Both the position numbers and the translations under genes were made by a program. From an uncultured bacterium (GTDB taxonomy: Bacteria > Pseudomonadota > Alphaproteobacteria > Sphingomonadales > Sphingomonadaceae), in NCBI GenBank assembly GCA_942636505.2, contig CALOGB020000056.1, forward strand, positions 682,001-746,000: a DNA stretch of 64,000 nt. The letters are read 5' to 3'. This document shows positions 36,486 to 47,984 of this stretch, piece by piece. Each line of letters starts with the position of its first letter. The first letter of the stretch is position 1. A model generated the notes under the pieces. It was not told the DNA's origin and did no database searches. It worked only from the letters and a program-made list of their open reading frames with translations.

Positions 36486-38069
36486 TTACTCCGGCAATTC
36501 GGCGAGCGGTAGCCTTACGACGAAGCGCGCGCCATCGAGCCTGTCCTCGCGCGATTCGACGAAGATCGCGCCTTGGTGGCCGTCGACGATCGTCCGCGCG
36601 ATCGCGAGGCCTAGCCCGGAATGCTGGCCGAACGTCTCGCTATCGGGGCGGACAGAGTGGAAGCGCTTGAACACGTCCTCGCGCGCGTCCTCGGGAACGC
36701 CGGGACCCTCGTCCTCGACCCGGATGACGAGGTCCTCGCCCTCGCGGATTGCGGAGATCGCGATCAGGCCGGCGTCGGGCGAGAAGGACAGCGCGTTGTC
36801 GATCAGGTTCTCGAACACGCGTTCGAGCCGCGCGCCTTCGCCGAGTATGATCGTTCGATCGTCGGGGTTGCGATCGAACCGGAGGCGGATGCCGCGCTCC
36901 ACACCACGCGCATCGCGTTGCGCGACCAGCCCGTCGATCATCGCGGCGATGTCGACCGGCTCGAACTTCGCACGGCTGAGCTGGGCATCGAGTCGCGAGG
37001 CTTCGGAGATATCCGAGAGCAGCCGGTCGAGCCGCTGGACGTCGTCGCGGACAATTGCGAGCAATTGGGCCTGAAGCGCCGGGTCCTTCACGCGCGACAA
37101 TCCCTCCACCGCGGACCGGAGCGAGGCGAGGGGGTTCTTCATCTCGTGCGTGACGTCGGCGGCGAACGCCTCGGTCGCGTCGATGCGAGCGCGGAGTGCG
37201 AGACTCATGTCCGAAAGCGCGCGCGCGAGCATGCCGAGTTCGTCACGGCGCGAGGGGAGGCGCGGCACGACGACTTCACGTGCACGACCTAACCTGACTC
37301 GCACCGCCGCCCGGGCGAGACGACGAAGCGGGCGGACGATCGTCCGGGCGAGGAACAGCGACAGCAGGACCGAGACGATGGAAACGCCGAGAAGCACCAT
37401 GCTGAGCCGAAACCGCTCGATCCGCACCGTCTTCGTAATGTCGCGCGCATTGACCGTTGTCATCACGACCCCGCCAGCGCGGAGCGGCGCGGCGGCAGTT
37501 AGCACGGGCGTGCGGTCGGGCGCGCGCCACACCGTCGTCGAGACGGCGCTGCGTCCGCGGACTGCGTTCACGTCGGGCCATTGCTGTGCACCGCTACGCT
37601 CCCGGTACAGCGGCGGGCGCGGGGCCATCACGATCACGTCGATCGATGCGTCGAGAAACCGGGCGATCGTCTGGTCCCAGTCTTCCTTGTCCGGATCCAT
37701 CAGCACGAAGTTGCGCAAGCCAAGCGCGCGGCTGTCGGCGACCGTCCGCCCTGCCGCATCGAACAGCCGAATCCGCGACCCCGTATCGCGCGCAAGCCGC
37801 AACACCAGCGGATCGCGCAACGCCGGATCGACCGCGGCGATCGCCTCGCCGATCAGCCGCGCTTCACGCGCGGTCTGGGCGACACGGTTGTCGACGACCC
37901 GGCTGCGGTAGGAATCGAGATAGAAGAACCCGCCCGCGAGCAGCAGCAACGCGAAGATGTTGACGGCCAGGATACGCCGCGTGAGCGAGATCTGGCCCGA
38001 CCACCGCAGCGTGAGGTCGCGGCCATCGACCCCCAGCTCATTCCTCAGAAAATCGATACCCGGCACCAT
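36486..38069 (-). CDS. chvG: ChvG-type sensor histidine kinase
   Basis: A 527-residue membrane kinase. There are two membrane segments (about 33-50 and 230-248) around a periplasmic stimulus domain with [24 protein letters not shown] follows, then the H-box [20 protein letters not shown] with the phospho-histidine, and the ATPase motifs [26 protein letters not shown] and [14 protein letters not shown]. ChvG/ExoS kinases respond to acid and envelope signals in rhizobia and Caulobacter. The start ATG overlaps the end of chvI by 32 bases. Confidence 0.92.
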   Translation of the reverse strand: MVPGIDFLRNELGVDGRDLTLRWSGQISLTRRILAVNIFALLLLAGGFFYLDSYRSRVVDNRVAQTAREARLIGEAIAAVDPALRDPLVLRLARDTGSRIRLFDAAGRTVADSRALGLRNFVLMDPDKEDWDQTIARFLDASIDVIVMAPRPPLYRERSGAQQWPDVNAVRGRSAVSTTVWRAPDRTPVLTAAAPLRAGGVVMTTVNARDITKTVRIERFRLSMVLLGVSIVSVLLSLFLARTIVRPLRRLARAAVRVRLGRAREVVVPRLPSRRDELGMLARALSDMSLALRARIDATEAFAADVTHEMKNPLASLRSAVEGLSRVKDPALQAQLLAIVRDDVQRLDRLLSDISEASRLDAQLSRAKFEPVDIAAMIDGLVAQRDARGVERGIRLRFDRNPDDRTIILGEGARLERVFENLIDNALSFSPDAGLIAISAIREGEDLVIRVEDEGPGVPEDAREDVFKRFHSVRPDSETFGQHSGLGLAIARTIVDGHQGAIFVESREDRLDGARFVVRLPLAELPE

Positions 38070-38745
38070 ATAATGTCTCGATCGCGTCGAAGGCTGGGTC
38101 GACCTGCCGGAACTTGCGGCGGAGTCGTTTTATGTGGCTGTCGATGGTCCGGTCGTCGACATAGATATCGTCCTGGTACGCCGCATCCATCAACTGGTTG
38201 CGCGTCTTCACAATGCCGGGCCGCTGCGCGAGCGTCTCGAGGATCATGAACTCGGTCACCGTCAGCGTGACCGGCTCGCCGCCCCACAGCGTGCGATGTC
38301 GCGCCGGATCCATGCTGAGGCGCCCGCGATCGAGCGGCCCTGCAGCTTCCGCCTCGGTCTCGGTGCCCGGCGACTGTGTCAGTTCGGTGCGTCGCAGGAT
38401 CGCGCGGATGCGGGCGATCAGCAGCCGCTGCGAGAACGGCTTGGCGATGTAATCGTCCGCGCCCATCGCAAGCCCGAGCGCCTCGTCGAGTTCGTCATCC
38501 TTGCTGGTCAGGAAGATCACCGGGATCTGGCTCTTCTCGCGCAGCCGACGGAGCAGTTCGAGCCCGTCCATCCGCGGCATCTTGATGTCGAACACCGCGA
38601 GATCGGGCGGGTTGTCGGTCAGCGCCTTCAGCGCGGTCTCGCCGTCCGAATAGACGCGCGTGACGAAGCCCTCGGTCTGCAGCGCGATCGACACGGAGGT
38701 CAGGATGTTGCGGTCGTCGTCGACCAGCGCGATCGTTGCCGTCAT
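38038..38745 (-). CDS. chvI: ChvI-type response regulator (OmpR family)
   Basis: A 235-residue regulator. The receiver domain (1-120) has [18 protein letters not shown], the phospho-aspartate in [13 protein letters not shown] and [14 protein letters not shown]. The C-terminal winged helix has [21 protein letters not shown] and [18 protein letters not shown]. The partner is ChvG, encoded downstream. In rhizobia and Agrobacterium this system acts on pckA, which here is divergent, so direct control is plausible. Start ATG 38745 is chosen over a longer open frame. Confidence 0.93.
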   Translation of the reverse strand: MTATIALVDDDRNILTSVSIALQTEGFVTRVYSDGETALKALTDNPPDLAVFDIKMPRMDGLELLRRLREKSQIPVIFLTSKDDELDEALGLAMGADDYIAKPFSQRLLIARIRAILRRTELTQSPGTETEAEAAGPLDRGRLSMDPARHRTLWGGEPVTLTVTEFMILETLAQRPGIVKTRNQLMDAAYQDDIYVDDRTIDSHIKRLRRKFRQVDPAFDAIETLYGAGYRFSEE

Positions 38746-38889
38746 CTGGGGAGCTTTGCCTCGGTCGTTGGCGTGTCGGCGTAGGGCAAACCGCCGCCGC
38801 ACTCAACTAGAGCCGTATCGGGACGGCGCTGAAGATCGGTAGATTTGACCGGTGGAAAAGTGCCCCGTACAGCCGACCGCAACGACATA

Positions 38890-38899
38890 CATACGTATG
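38890..38899. promoter_or_regulatory. Palindrome CATACGTATG upstream of pckA
   Basis: A perfect 10-base palindrome followed by cgataaaa lies 26 bases before the pckA start, in the 179-base divergent gap between chvI and pckA. It could be an operator, but no regulator can be assigned. Confidence 0.35.
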
Positions 38900-38924
38900 C
38901 GATAAAACTTAGGAGAGAGAGCCC

Positions 38925-40535
38925 GTGTCGAGCGAGCGTATTCCGGCCGTCGGCCTATCCGCGCAGGGGATTGAAACCCGCGCCAAACTACACTGGAACC
39001 TGGTCACCGCGCAGCTCGTCGAGGCGGCGCTGGAGCGGAACGAGGGGACGCTGTCCGCGGACGGCCCGCTGGTCGTCGAGACGGGCGCGCATACCGGGCG
39101 ATCGGCGCAGGACAAGTTCATCGTCCGCGATGCCGAGACCGACGCGACGGTCTGGTGGGGCAAGAGCAACAAGGCGATGGAGCCTGCGCATTTCGCCGCA
39201 CTGAAGGAGGATTTCTTCGCCGCGCTGGCCGCCAAGGACGAGCTGTTCGTGCAGGACCTGTACGGCGGTTCGCAGCCCGACCACCGCGTCAACGTCCGTG
39301 TCGTCACCGAACTGGCCTGGCATAACCTTTTCATCCGGACGATGCTGGTACGGCCTGAGCAGGCAGCGCTGAAGAACTTCGTGGCGGACTACACGATCGT
39401 CGACCTGCCGAGCTTCCGCGCCGATCCCGCGCGTCACGGCTGCCGCAGCGAGACGGTGATCGCGGTCAACTTCACCGACAAGCTGATCCTGATCGGTGGC
39501 ACCAAATACGCCGGCGAGATGAAGAAGTCGGTGTTCGGGCTGCTCAACTATCTGCTGCCGCCGACCGGGGTGATGCCGATGCATTGCTCGGCGAACATGG
39601 GCGCGAACGGCGACACGGCGGTGTTCTTCGGGCTGTCCGGCACCGGCAAGACGACGCTATCGGCCGATGCCAGCCGGACGCTGATCGGCGATGACGAGCA
39701 TGGCTGGTCCGACACCGCCGTCTTCAACTTCGAGGGTGGATGCTACGCCAAGATGATCCGCCTCTCGGCCGATGCCGAGCCGGAGATCTTCGCGACTACC
39801 AAGCGCTTCGGCACGGTGCTGGAGAACGTCGTGATGGATCCGGCGACGCGTCTGCTCGACCTCGACGATCACACGCTCGCCGAGAACAGCCGGGGCGCCT
39901 ATCCGATCGACTTCATCCCGAATGCGTCCGCCGAGAACATGGGGCCGGTGCCGCGCAACATCGTGATGCTGACCGCGGACGCATACGGCGTGCTGCCGCC
40001 GATTGCGAAGCTTACACCCGACCAGGCGATGTACCATTTCCTCTCGGGTTACACCGCACGTGTCGCCGGGACCGAGATCGGCGTGACCGAGCCCGACGCC
40101 ACCTTCTCGACCTGCTTCGGCGCCCCGTTCATGCCGCGGCATCCGTCGGTCTACGGCAATCTGTTGAAGGAGCGGATCGCGAAGGGCGGCGTCGATTGCT
40201 GGCTGGTCAACACCGGCTGGACCGGCGGCAAATACGGCGTAGGCAACCGCATGCCGATCAAGGCGACGCGGGCGTTGCTGAACGCCGCGCTAGACGGGAG
40301 CCTGAACGATGCCGAGTTCCGGACGGACCCCAACTTCGGATTCCAGGTGCCGGTGAGCGTACCCGGTGTCGACACCGCCATCCTCGATCCGCGGACGACG
40401 TGGGCGGACAAGGACGCCTACGATGCGACCGCGACGAAGCTGGTCGACCTGTTCGTCGAGAACTTCGCGCAGTTCGCCGAGCATGTCGACGAGGGGGTGA
40501 GGCAGGCTGCGCCGAAGGTGAAAGAGGCGGCGTAA
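38925..40535 (+). CDS. pckA: Phosphoenolpyruvate carboxykinase (ATP)
   Basis: A 536-residue enzyme forming PEP from oxaloacetate with ATP at the gateway to gluconeogenesis. It shows [35 protein letters not shown], the kinase loop [26 protein letters not shown] and [10 protein letters not shown]. Length is normal for the ATP-dependent family. The start is GTG with a strong AGGAGAG site. It is divergent from chvI-chvG and near hprK, an arrangement conserved in many alphaproteobacteria, which supports joint control of carbon flow. Confidence 0.97.
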   Translation: MSSERIPAVGLSAQGIETRAKLHWNLVTAQLVEAALERNEGTLSADGPLVVETGAHTGRSAQDKFIVRDAETDATVWWGKSNKAMEPAHFAALKEDFFAALAAKDELFVQDLYGGSQPDHRVNVRVVTELAWHNLFIRTMLVRPEQAALKNFVADYTIVDLPSFRADPARHGCRSETVIAVNFTDKLILIGGTKYAGEMKKSVFGLLNYLLPPTGVMPMHCSANMGANGDTAVFFGLSGTGKTTLSADASRTLIGDDEHGWSDTAVFNFEGGCYAKMIRLSADAEPEIFATTKRFGTVLENVVMDPATRLLDLDDHTLAENSRGAYPIDFIPNASAENMGPVPRNIVMLTADAYGVLPPIAKLTPDQAMYHFLSGYTARVAGTEIGVTEPDATFSTCFGAPFMPRHPSVYGNLLKERIAKGGVDCWLVNTGWTGGKYGVGNRMPIKATRALLNAALDGSLNDAEFRTDPNFGFQVPVSVPGVDTAILDPRTTWADKDAYDATATKLVDLFVENFAQFAEHVDEGVRQAAPKVKEAA

Positions 40536-40544
40536 CTCTTAGCG

Positions 40545-40670
40545 CCTCTCCCTACAGGGGAGAGGAAGGGGCCCGCACGACGAAGTCGGGTGGGAAGGTG
40601 AGGGCACGCGATACGGCGTGCCCTCACCCTCGCCGCTACGCGGCTTTCCCTCTCCCCTGCAGGGAGAGGG
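40545..40670. repeat. Compound palindrome, CCTCTCCCTGCAGGGGAGAGG type
   Basis: Left arm cctctccctacaggggagagg and right arm cctctcccctgcagggagaggg invert around a unique core, with gtgagggca/tgccctcac nested inside. It sits between convergent pckA and nfeD, touching the end of nfeD. Confidence 0.82.
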
Positions 40671-40671
40671 T

Positions 40672-41109
40672 TTAGAGAGACTCCACCACGACCTCGCCAT
40701 CGACAACTGCCGTTACCCGCACTCGCGTCCCAACGACCGCATCTTCACCGCGAGCAGGCCAACTCCCGTCGCCCACCAGCACCCGACCACGCCCGCCAAC
40801 CAGCGCGGTCTCCACCACCACAACCTGACCCACCAGCCGCGCCGAGCGATCATTCAACATCGGATCCCCGCCCTCGACCGGGTAATCCCGGTACCAGCGC
40901 TTCCCGATCAGCACCGCAACCGCGCTCCAGACCCCGAACGCCGCCAGTTGCGCCGCCACCGGCAAGTCCGGCAACACGAACACCGCCACCCCCGTCACCG
41001 CTGCCGCAATCGCGAGAAACACTAGGAACACGCCCGGCACCACCAGTTCGGCGATCCCCAGCACGAGCGCCGCGATCAACCAAGCGCCAGCCGCCCCGAT
41101 CGGGTCCAT
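40672..41109 (-). CDS. NfeD-family membrane protein (short form)
   Basis: A 145-residue protein with about three membrane segments (residues 8-30 and 34-75, GIAELVVPGVFLVFLAIAAA) and a C-terminal OB-fold-like domain with LVGQVVVVETALVGGRGRV. NfeD proteins pair with SPFH/QmcA proteins in membrane microdomains, and here the two genes share one base (TGATG). Its own function is uncertain: protease-linked or membrane-quality roles have been proposed for relatives. It is the short form, without the N-terminal protease domain. Confidence 0.88.
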   Translation of the reverse strand: MDPIGAAGAWLIAALVLGIAELVVPGVFLVFLAIAAAVTGVAVFVLPDLPVAAQLAAFGVWSAVAVLIGKRWYRDYPVEGGDPMLNDRSARLVGQVVVVETALVGGRGRVLVGDGSWPARGEDAVVGTRVRVTAVVDGEVVVESL

Positions 41110-42080
41110 CAGCTTTTCGGCAACTCGAACGGACCCTTCCGCGGCTCGGGCTTGGCCGGCGGCGACGCGGTCGCATCGCGCAACGCATCCTTCGCCAACT
41201 CGCCGATCCCGCCAAGCGTCCCCATCAACTGCGTAGCCTCGACCGGAAACAGGATCGTCTTCGCATTGGGCGAGGTCGCAAACTTCCCGATCGCCTCGAC
41301 GTATTTCTGCGCGATGAAGTAATTGATCGCCTGCGCGCCACCCTCCTCGATTGCCTGAGACACCGCCCGCGTCGCCGAAGCCTCCGCCACCGCCGCCCGC
41401 TCACGCGCCTCGGCGTCGCGGAACGCCGACTCCTTGCGCCCCTCGGACTCGAGAATCCGCGCCTGCTTCTGCCCCTCAGCTCGCAGAATCTCCGAGGCCC
41501 GCGACCCCTCCGCATCCAGAATGTTCGCCCGCTTCTCGCGCTCGGCCTTCATCTGCCGCCCCATCGCGTTGACGATGTCGGCCGGCGGGCGGATGTCCTT
41601 GATCTCGACGCGCGTGATCTTCACGCCCCACGGCGTCGTCGCATGATCGACCACGTTGAGCAGCCGCGCATTGATCTCGTCACGCTTCGACAGCGTCTCG
41701 TCGAGGTCCATCGACCCCATCACCGTGCGCAAATTGGTCGTCGTGAGCTGCAACAGCGCCTGGTACAGGTCCGACACCTCGTACGCAGCCTTGGCCGAGT
41801 CGAGCACTTGGAAGAACACGACCCCGTCGGTCGAGATCATCGCATTGTCCTTGGTGATGATCTCCTGGCCGGGGATGTCGATCACCTGCTCCATCATGTT
41901 TACTTTCCGCCCGACGCGGTAGAAGAACGCCGGGTAGAAATTGAAGCCCGGCCGCGCGACCGTGGTGAAGCGCCCGAAATGCTCGATCGTGTATTGATAG
42001 CCCTGGTGGACGATCTTGATGCTGGTGAAGAGGTACAGCAGCACCAGCGCCAGCAGGAGCGCGGCAACGATCAGGCCCAT
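41109..42080 (-). CDS. SPFH-domain protein (QmcA / stomatin-like)
   Basis: About 323 residues: an N-terminal membrane anchor (LIVAALLLALVLLYLFTSI), the SPFH domain with YTIEHFGRFTTVARPGFNF and TTPWGVKITRVEIKDIRPP, then a long coiled-coil (about residues 180-250, rich in Glu, Ala and Arg). A C-terminal NYFIAQKYVEAIGKF follows. It is expected to form a ring or cage on the inner membrane with NfeD. The ATG at 42080 has a purine-rich site; an ATG five codons upstream is possible. Confidence 0.92.
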   Translation of the reverse strand: MGLIVAALLLALVLLYLFTSIKIVHQGYQYTIEHFGRFTTVARPGFNFYPAFFYRVGRKVNMMEQVIDIPGQEIITKDNAMISTDGVVFFQVLDSAKAAYEVSDLYQALLQLTTTNLRTVMGSMDLDETLSKRDEINARLLNVVDHATTPWGVKITRVEIKDIRPPADIVNAMGRQMKAEREKRANILDAEGSRASEILRAEGQKQARILESEGRKESAFRDAEARERAAVAEASATRAVSQAIEEGGAQAINYFIAQKYVEAIGKFATSPNAKTILFPVEATQLMGTLGGIGELAKDALRDATASPPAKPEPRKGPFELPKS

Positions 42081-42140
42081 CGAACAATCCCCCATCCGTG
42101 TATCGCACCGCTATAGCACGTCCGCGAAGGTGGGGCCTAG

Positions 42141-43658
<1,518 letters not shown>

Positions 43659-43670
43659 AGGCCGAAACTT

Positions 43671-43782
43671 CCCCCCTCCCTGAAAGGGAGGGGCCGGGGG
43701 TGGGTTGGTTTCCGCAAGCTCCTCGGTCGGTGGCTAAAGCAGGCCAATCCACCCCCAACCCCTCCCTTCCAGGGAGGGGAGC
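43671..43782. repeat. Compound palindrome, family A
   Basis: Inverted arms cccctccctgaaagggag and cctcccttccagggagggg with ggtgggtt/aatccaccc beside them. It is the first of four palindromes in the 590-base gap between guaB and the RsmB gene. Confidence 0.85.
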
Positions 43783-43809
43783 AGGTAGATGCTCGCTCCC
43801 ACGCTCCCC

Positions 43810-43904
43810 GTCATTCTCGCGCAGGCGGGAACCCATACTGGCTAACGTCGCGGTAAGATCGCAACCGTTCGAGAATATGGATTCCCGCCTGCGCGGGAAT
43901 GACG
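43810..43904. repeat. Compound palindrome, CATTCTCGCGCAGGCGGG type
   Basis: Left arm gtcattctcgcgcaggcggg and right arm cccgcctgcgcgggaatgac form a long inverted pair across about 40 unique bases. It is the second element in the guaB-rsmB gap. Confidence 0.82.
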
Positions 43905-43989
43905 AACGATCTTTCCATGGGCAATCCCCGACAAACAGCGGTCTGACCCACAACCGCTGCCCCTATCCGTCATCCCGCCGGCCTCCTCC

Positions 43990-44093
43990 GTTATCCCGGC
44001 GAACGCCGGGACCCATGGTTGCGGGCGGGGTGGTGGTTGCACGCTATTGCCGGGTCCACCGTGTCCATGGGTCCCGGCGTTTGCCGGGATGAC
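43990..44093. repeat. Compound palindrome, ATCCCGGCGAACGCCGGG type
   Basis: Left arm atcccggcgaacgccgggac, then ccatgg, and right arm ccatgggtcccggcgtttgc form an inverted pair over a short unique core. It is the third element in the guaB-rsmB gap. Confidence 0.82.
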
Positions 44094-44152
44094 GGGGGGA
44101 AGGGCCGAGCCCCCGCTCGCGACTGGGCTGGAGGCGGGGTTCCGAAATTATT

Positions 44153-44174
44153 CCCCTCCCGCGCGCGGGAGGGG
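44153..44174. repeat. Simple palindrome CCCCTCCCGCGCGCGGGAGGGG
   Basis: A single perfect 22-base hairpin with ggctaggggagggg just after it, the last palindrome in the guaB-rsmB gap. It may be half of a family D element that has lost its partner. Confidence 0.7.
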
Positions 44175-44248
44175 CTAGGGGAGGGGATGATGACGAACAC
44201 TCCCTACCAAGCCTCCCCCCGAACCCAAGCCAAGCCGGGAGCCAGCAA

Positions 44249-45436
44249 GTGACTCCGCCAGCACGCACGCAGGCCGCGATCGAACTCCTCGACCAGATCA
44301 TCGCCGCCGCCCGCGAGTCCGGCGCCGCCGCCGACACGCTGATCGCGCGCTATTTCGCTACCCGCCGCTACGCCGGCTCCAAGGACCGCCGCGCCGTCCG
44401 CGAACTCGTCTACGCCGCGATCCGCAAGGCCGGAGACCGCCCCGAAAACGGCCGCACCGCGATGCTCCTCGTCGCCGACGCCGATCCGGAAGTGGCGGCA
44501 ACCTTCGACGGCTCCACCCATGCGCCCGCCCCGATCGCCAAGGACGAACCGCGCGCTCGCGCCGGCGTCGCGCCGCAGTGGCTGAGCAAGGCCCTCCGCG
44601 CTTCAGGCCTCGACGGCGCCGCACTCACCGACCTAGCCGGCCGCGCCACGCTCGATCTCCGCGTCAATACGCTGATAGCCGACCGCGCTACCGTGCTCGC
44701 GGCACTTCCCGACGCCGAAGCCACGCCGCATGCCCCAGACGGCATCCGCCTCCCCACAGGCACCAACGTCGAAGCACTCCCGCTCTTCAACGAAGGCGCG
44801 CTCGAGGTGCAGGACGAAGGCAGCCAGCTCGTCGGCCTCGCGATGCAGGCGAAGCCCGGCGAACGCATCGTCGATCTCTGCGCCGGCGCCGGCGGCAAGA
44901 CCCTTGCGTTAGCCGCAACGATGCAGAACGAAGGCGTGATCCTCGCCTGCGACACCGATCGCAACCGCCTTTCGCGCCTTACCCCCCGCGCAACCCGCGC
45001 CGGTGCAACAATCGTCGAGAGCCGCCTGCTCAACCCGACGCGAGAGATCGAGGCGCTCAGCGAATGGGTCGGTCGCGCGGACGGCGTCCTGGTGGACGCC
45101 CCCTGCTCGGGCACCGGCACATGGCGGCGCAATCCCGAGGCCCGCTGGCGGCTCACCCCCGACCGCGTTTCACGCCTGCAATCGACGCAGCAGCAAGTGC
45201 TCTCCGTGGCCGCCACGCTGGTCAAGCCCGGCGGCGCGCTCGTCTACATCGTCTGCTCGCTGCTCGACGCCGAAGGAACTGACCAGGTCAGCTGGTTCCT
45301 CAACGCCCACCCCGGCTGGACGACCGAGCCCCTGTCGCTCCCCGCCGGCGCGAAGCACGGCCACGGCGTCCGCCTGGAACCCGGCCGCGACGGCACCGAC
45401 GGCTTTTTTGTCGCGCGCCTCCGGGCTGCGTGCTAG
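44249..45436 (+). CDS. rsmB: RsmB/NOP-family RNA (cytosine-5-)-methyltransferase
   Basis: A 395-residue methyltransferase for a cytosine in rRNA, most like RsmB (16S C967). It has an N-terminal helical domain, [17 protein letters not shown] and the SAM site [15 protein letters not shown]. The [14 protein letters not shown] motif (first conserved Cys) and [11 protein letters not shown] (catalytic Cys) complete the pair of cysteines of this family. The start is GTG at 44249 with a GGGAG site. The symbol follows the family; another m5C target is possible. Confidence 0.88.
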   Translation: MTPPARTQAAIELLDQIIAAARESGAAADTLIARYFATRRYAGSKDRRAVRELVYAAIRKAGDRPENGRTAMLLVADADPEVAATFDGSTHAPAPIAKDEPRARAGVAPQWLSKALRASGLDGAALTDLAGRATLDLRVNTLIADRATVLAALPDAEATPHAPDGIRLPTGTNVEALPLFNEGALEVQDEGSQLVGLAMQAKPGERIVDLCAGAGGKTLALAATMQNEGVILACDTDRNRLSRLTPRATRAGATIVESRLLNPTREIEALSEWVGRADGVLVDAPCSGTGTWRRNPEARWRLTPDRVSRLQSTQQQVLSVAATLVKPGGALVYIVCSLLDAEGTDQVSWFLNAHPGWTTEPLSLPAGAKHGHGVRLEPGRDGTDGFFVARLRAAC

Positions 45437-45489
45437 CCAGCCGACCTATGGCTCAACTCACGGCCAAACCTGTATCCCGCCTGGAGACG

Positions 45490-45993
45490 ATGATGCGTTT
45501 TTCGTCCGTTGCCCTTGCTGCCGCGCTGACCGTCGTATGTGTGTCGACGTCGCTCAGCGGGCAACGCCCCGACGCCCAGATCGACGCGCGTTCGATGCAG
45601 CTGCTGGCGCAGGGGCGTTCGCTGGTCGCCGCGGGCAATCTAGACGGTGCCACGGATGTGCTCGAAACATCGGTCGCGGTCGATCCGCGCAACCGGGGCG
45701 CGTTCCTCCTGCTGGCACGCGTCGCGGAAACGCGTGACCTGCCAGGCAAGGCGATCCGCCTGTACCGCGAGGCCTTGCTGCTGGAGCCGAACGACGTCGC
45801 CGCGCTCAAGGGGCAGGGCGAGGCACTGGTCGCCAAGGGCGCCGTGGTCCGCGCGAAGGACAATCTCGTGAAGATCCGTACGCTTTGCAAGGGGGTGTGC
45901 CCCGAAGCGACGCAACTCGCGGCGGTGATCGCGAAAGGTCCGCCGATCGCAACGGCCCAGGTCGAGAAGACTCCGGTAGCCGCCAAAGACTAA
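45490..45993 (+). CDS. TPR-repeat secreted protein, function unknown
   Basis: A 167-residue protein with a signal peptide ([20 protein letters not shown]) and two to three tetratricopeptide repeats at about residues 40-130 ([39 protein letters not shown]). The repeats make a protein-binding surface in the periplasm. No partner is evident. The start ATG at 45490 follows a GGAG site; the open frame extends to 45430, overlapping the RsmB gene end. Confidence 0.75.
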   Translation: MMRFSSVALAAALTVVCVSTSLSGQRPDAQIDARSMQLLAQGRSLVAAGNLDGATDVLETSVAVDPRNRGAFLLLARVAETRDLPGKAIRLYREALLLEPNDVAALKGQGEALVAKGAVVRAKDNLVKIRTLCKGVCPEATQLAAVIAKGPPIATAQVEKTPVAAKD

Positions 45994-45996
45994 CAG

Positions 45997-46108
45997 GCCC
46001 CCCTCCCTGAAAGGGAGGGGTTGGGGGGTGGGTAGGCCAGCTTGTGTCGCCACCGTCACCTCATACGGAAGCCGACCCACCCCCGACCCCTCCCTTCCAG
46101 GGAGGGGG
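45997..46108. repeat. Compound palindrome, family A
   Basis: Arms cccccctccctgaaaggg and cctcccttccagggagggg flank a unique core, again as at 9570 and 16549. It fills the convergent gap between the TPR gene and ksgA. Confidence 0.85.
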
Positions 46109-46163
46109 GAAGATCAGCCGACCGCCTTCGCCAAAGCGAAGATCAGCCGACGGCCTTCGCCAA
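46109..46163. repeat. 26-base direct repeat overlapping the end of ksgA
   Basis: Copies at 46109-46134 and 46138-46163 differ at one base (c/g) and are separated by agc. The second copy covers the last codons and stop of ksgA (LAKAVG), and the first is a downstream duplicate that would also end LAKAVG. It abuts the family A palindrome. Confidence 0.9.
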
Positions 46164-46973
46164 CGCCACGAAATCCCCAACCGAAAGCGTCTCCGCCCGC
46201 CGCGTAGCCTCCACCCCGATCCGCTCCAGCGCATCGAGCGCCCCCGGAACCCCCTTCAGGCTCTGCCGCAACATCTTCCGCCGTTGCCCGAACGCTGCGC
46301 CCGTCAGCCGCTCGAGAACCGCAAAGTTCACCCCCTCCGGCGCTTCCACCGGCACCAGATGAACCACCGCCGACATCACCTTCGGCGGCGGCGTGAACGC
46401 CGACCGGTGCACCGGCATCGCGATACGCGCGGTCGAGCGCCACTGCGCCAGCACCGCCAACCGCCCGTAATGATCGTCGTTGGTCTTCGCGACGATCCGC
46501 TCCGCGACTTCCTTCTGGAACATCAGCGTGCACGACTGCCACCACGGCAACCACGACGTCGACAGCCACCCTACCAGCAACGCCGTGCCGATGTTGTACG
46601 GCAGGTTCGACACGATATGCGGCTTGCCCTCGAACAGCGCCGGCGCATCGACTTCCATCGCGTCGCCCTCGATCACCCGCAGCCGCCCCGGATACGCCTC
46701 GCCAAGCTCTGCCAGTGCAGGGATGCACCGCCGGTCACGCTCGATCGCCGTCACCCGCGCACCGGCCGCGAGCAGCGCGCGCGTCAGGCCGCCCGGGCCG
46801 GGCCCCACTTCGAGCACCTCGGCATCCTGAAGATCGCCCGGTACTGCCGCGATCCGCTTGAGCAACTGCCCGTCGAACAGGAAATTCTGCCCGAGCGCCT
46901 TGCTCGCGTTCAGCCCATATCTCGCGATCACCTCGCGTAGCGGGGGAAGGTCCGTCAATGCAGTCTCGCTCAC
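46143..46973 (-). CDS. ksgA: 16S rRNA dimethyladenosine transferase KsgA (RsmA)
   Basis: A 276-residue SAM enzyme that dimethylates the two adjacent adenines near the 3' end of 16S rRNA. It shows [13 protein letters not shown], the SAM motif [30 protein letters not shown], the [12 protein letters not shown] catalytic motif and [11 protein letters not shown]. The start is GTG within the pdxA stop (overlap 4 bases). It is the last gene of the lptD-surA-pdxA-ksgA operon, as in E. coli. Confidence 0.96.
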   Translation of the reverse strand: MSETALTDLPPLREVIARYGLNASKALGQNFLFDGQLLKRIAAVPGDLQDAEVLEVGPGPGGLTRALLAAGARVTAIERDRRCIPALAELGEAYPGRLRVIEGDAMEVDAPALFEGKPHIVSNLPYNIGTALLVGWLSTSWLPWWQSCTLMFQKEVAERIVAKTNDDHYGRLAVLAQWRSTARIAMPVHRSAFTPPPKVMSAVVHLVPVEAPEGVNFAVLERLTGAAFGQRRKMLRQSLKGVPGALDALERIGVEATRRAETLSVGDFVALAKAVG

Positions 46974-47977
46974 GACTGGGCAGCGGTCTGCGCGCGCCGG
47001 TCCGCCGCTTCACCCGCCATCGCGATCGCCGCGATCATCGCGCCCGGTTCGGCGAGGTTCTTGCCGGCGATTGCAAACGCCGTCCCGTGATCGGGCGAGG
47101 TCCGCACGATCGGCAGGCCCAGCGTCATGTTCACACCCTCATCGAAATGGATCGTCTTCAACGGCACCAGCGCCTGATCGTGATAGCAGCACATGACGAC
47201 GTCATAGGTCGCCCGCGCCCGCGGGTGGAACATTGTGTCCGCCGCAAAGGGCCCGGTCGCATCGATGCCTTCTTCGCGCAAGATCGCGATCGCCGGCGCG
47301 ATGATCTCGATCTCCTCGCGCCCGAGCGCACCCTGTTCACCCGCATGTGGATTGAAGCCGGCAAAGGCCAGCCGTGGGTTCTCGATTCCGAAGTTTCGCA
47401 GTAATCCCCGAGCGGTCGCGCGCGCCTTGGCAACGATCAGATCGACCGTGAGCAAAGCCGAAACGTCCTTCAACGGCACGTGAGTCGTAATCGGCACCAC
47501 CTTCAGCGACGGCCCCGCCAGCATCATCACCGCATTGTCGCCCGCGACGCCGTAGCGCTCGGCGACGAACTCGGTCTGCCCCGGATGCGTGAAGCCGATG
47601 GCGTACAGCTGCGACTTGGACACCGGCCCGGTCACCAGCGCCCGCGCCGCCCCCGTCCGAACGAGACCGACCGCCAGCTCCAGCGAATGCAGCGCACACC
47701 GCGCGCCGTCCGCATCGGGCTCACCCGGTACGATCGCGCCCGCATCGCCCACCGTCAGTACGGGCAAAGCCTCGCCGAAAACCGCCGCCGCGGCGCTCAG
47801 ATCGGCAATCCGTGCGATCGGGCCGGCCCAGACCCGCTCGATCGCCCGCGCATCGCCCACCGCGACGAACGGCGGCAAATCATGCGTCCCGCGCGCATCC
47901 CACGCCTTGGCGATGATCTCGGGCCCGATCCCGGCAGGATCGCCCATCGACACCGCCAGCGGCGAGATGCGGCTCAC
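46970..47977 (-). CDS. pdxA: 4-hydroxythreonine-4-phosphate dehydrogenase PdxA
   Basis: A 335-residue metal-dependent dehydrogenase of pyridoxal phosphate synthesis. It shows [35 protein letters not shown], the metal histidine in [13 protein letters not shown], and the end motif [19 protein letters not shown]. The start is a GTG at 47977, 7 bases after the surA stop; the longer frame to 48040 would overlap surA. It overlaps ksgA by 4 bases. Confidence 0.94.
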   Translation of the reverse strand: MSRISPLAVSMGDPAGIGPEIIAKAWDARGTHDLPPFVAVGDARAIERVWAGPIARIADLSAAAAVFGEALPVLTVGDAGAIVPGEPDADGARCALHSLELAVGLVRTGAARALVTGPVSKSQLYAIGFTHPGQTEFVAERYGVAGDNAVMMLAGPSLKVVPITTHVPLKDVSALLTVDLIVAKARATARGLLRNFGIENPRLAFAGFNPHAGEQGALGREEIEIIAPAIAILREEGIDATGPFAADTMFHPRARATYDVVMCCYHDQALVPLKTIHFDEGVNMTLGLPIVRTSPDHGTAFAIAGKNLAEPGAMIAAIAMAGEAADRRAQTAAQS

Positions 47978-47984
47978 GATCCGA

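Noticed and set aside
43659..44248. CRISPR array or integron-like repeats in the guaB-rsmB gap
   Set aside because: The repeats are inverted pairs of differing sequence without regular spacers or att-type sites, so they are palindromic elements.
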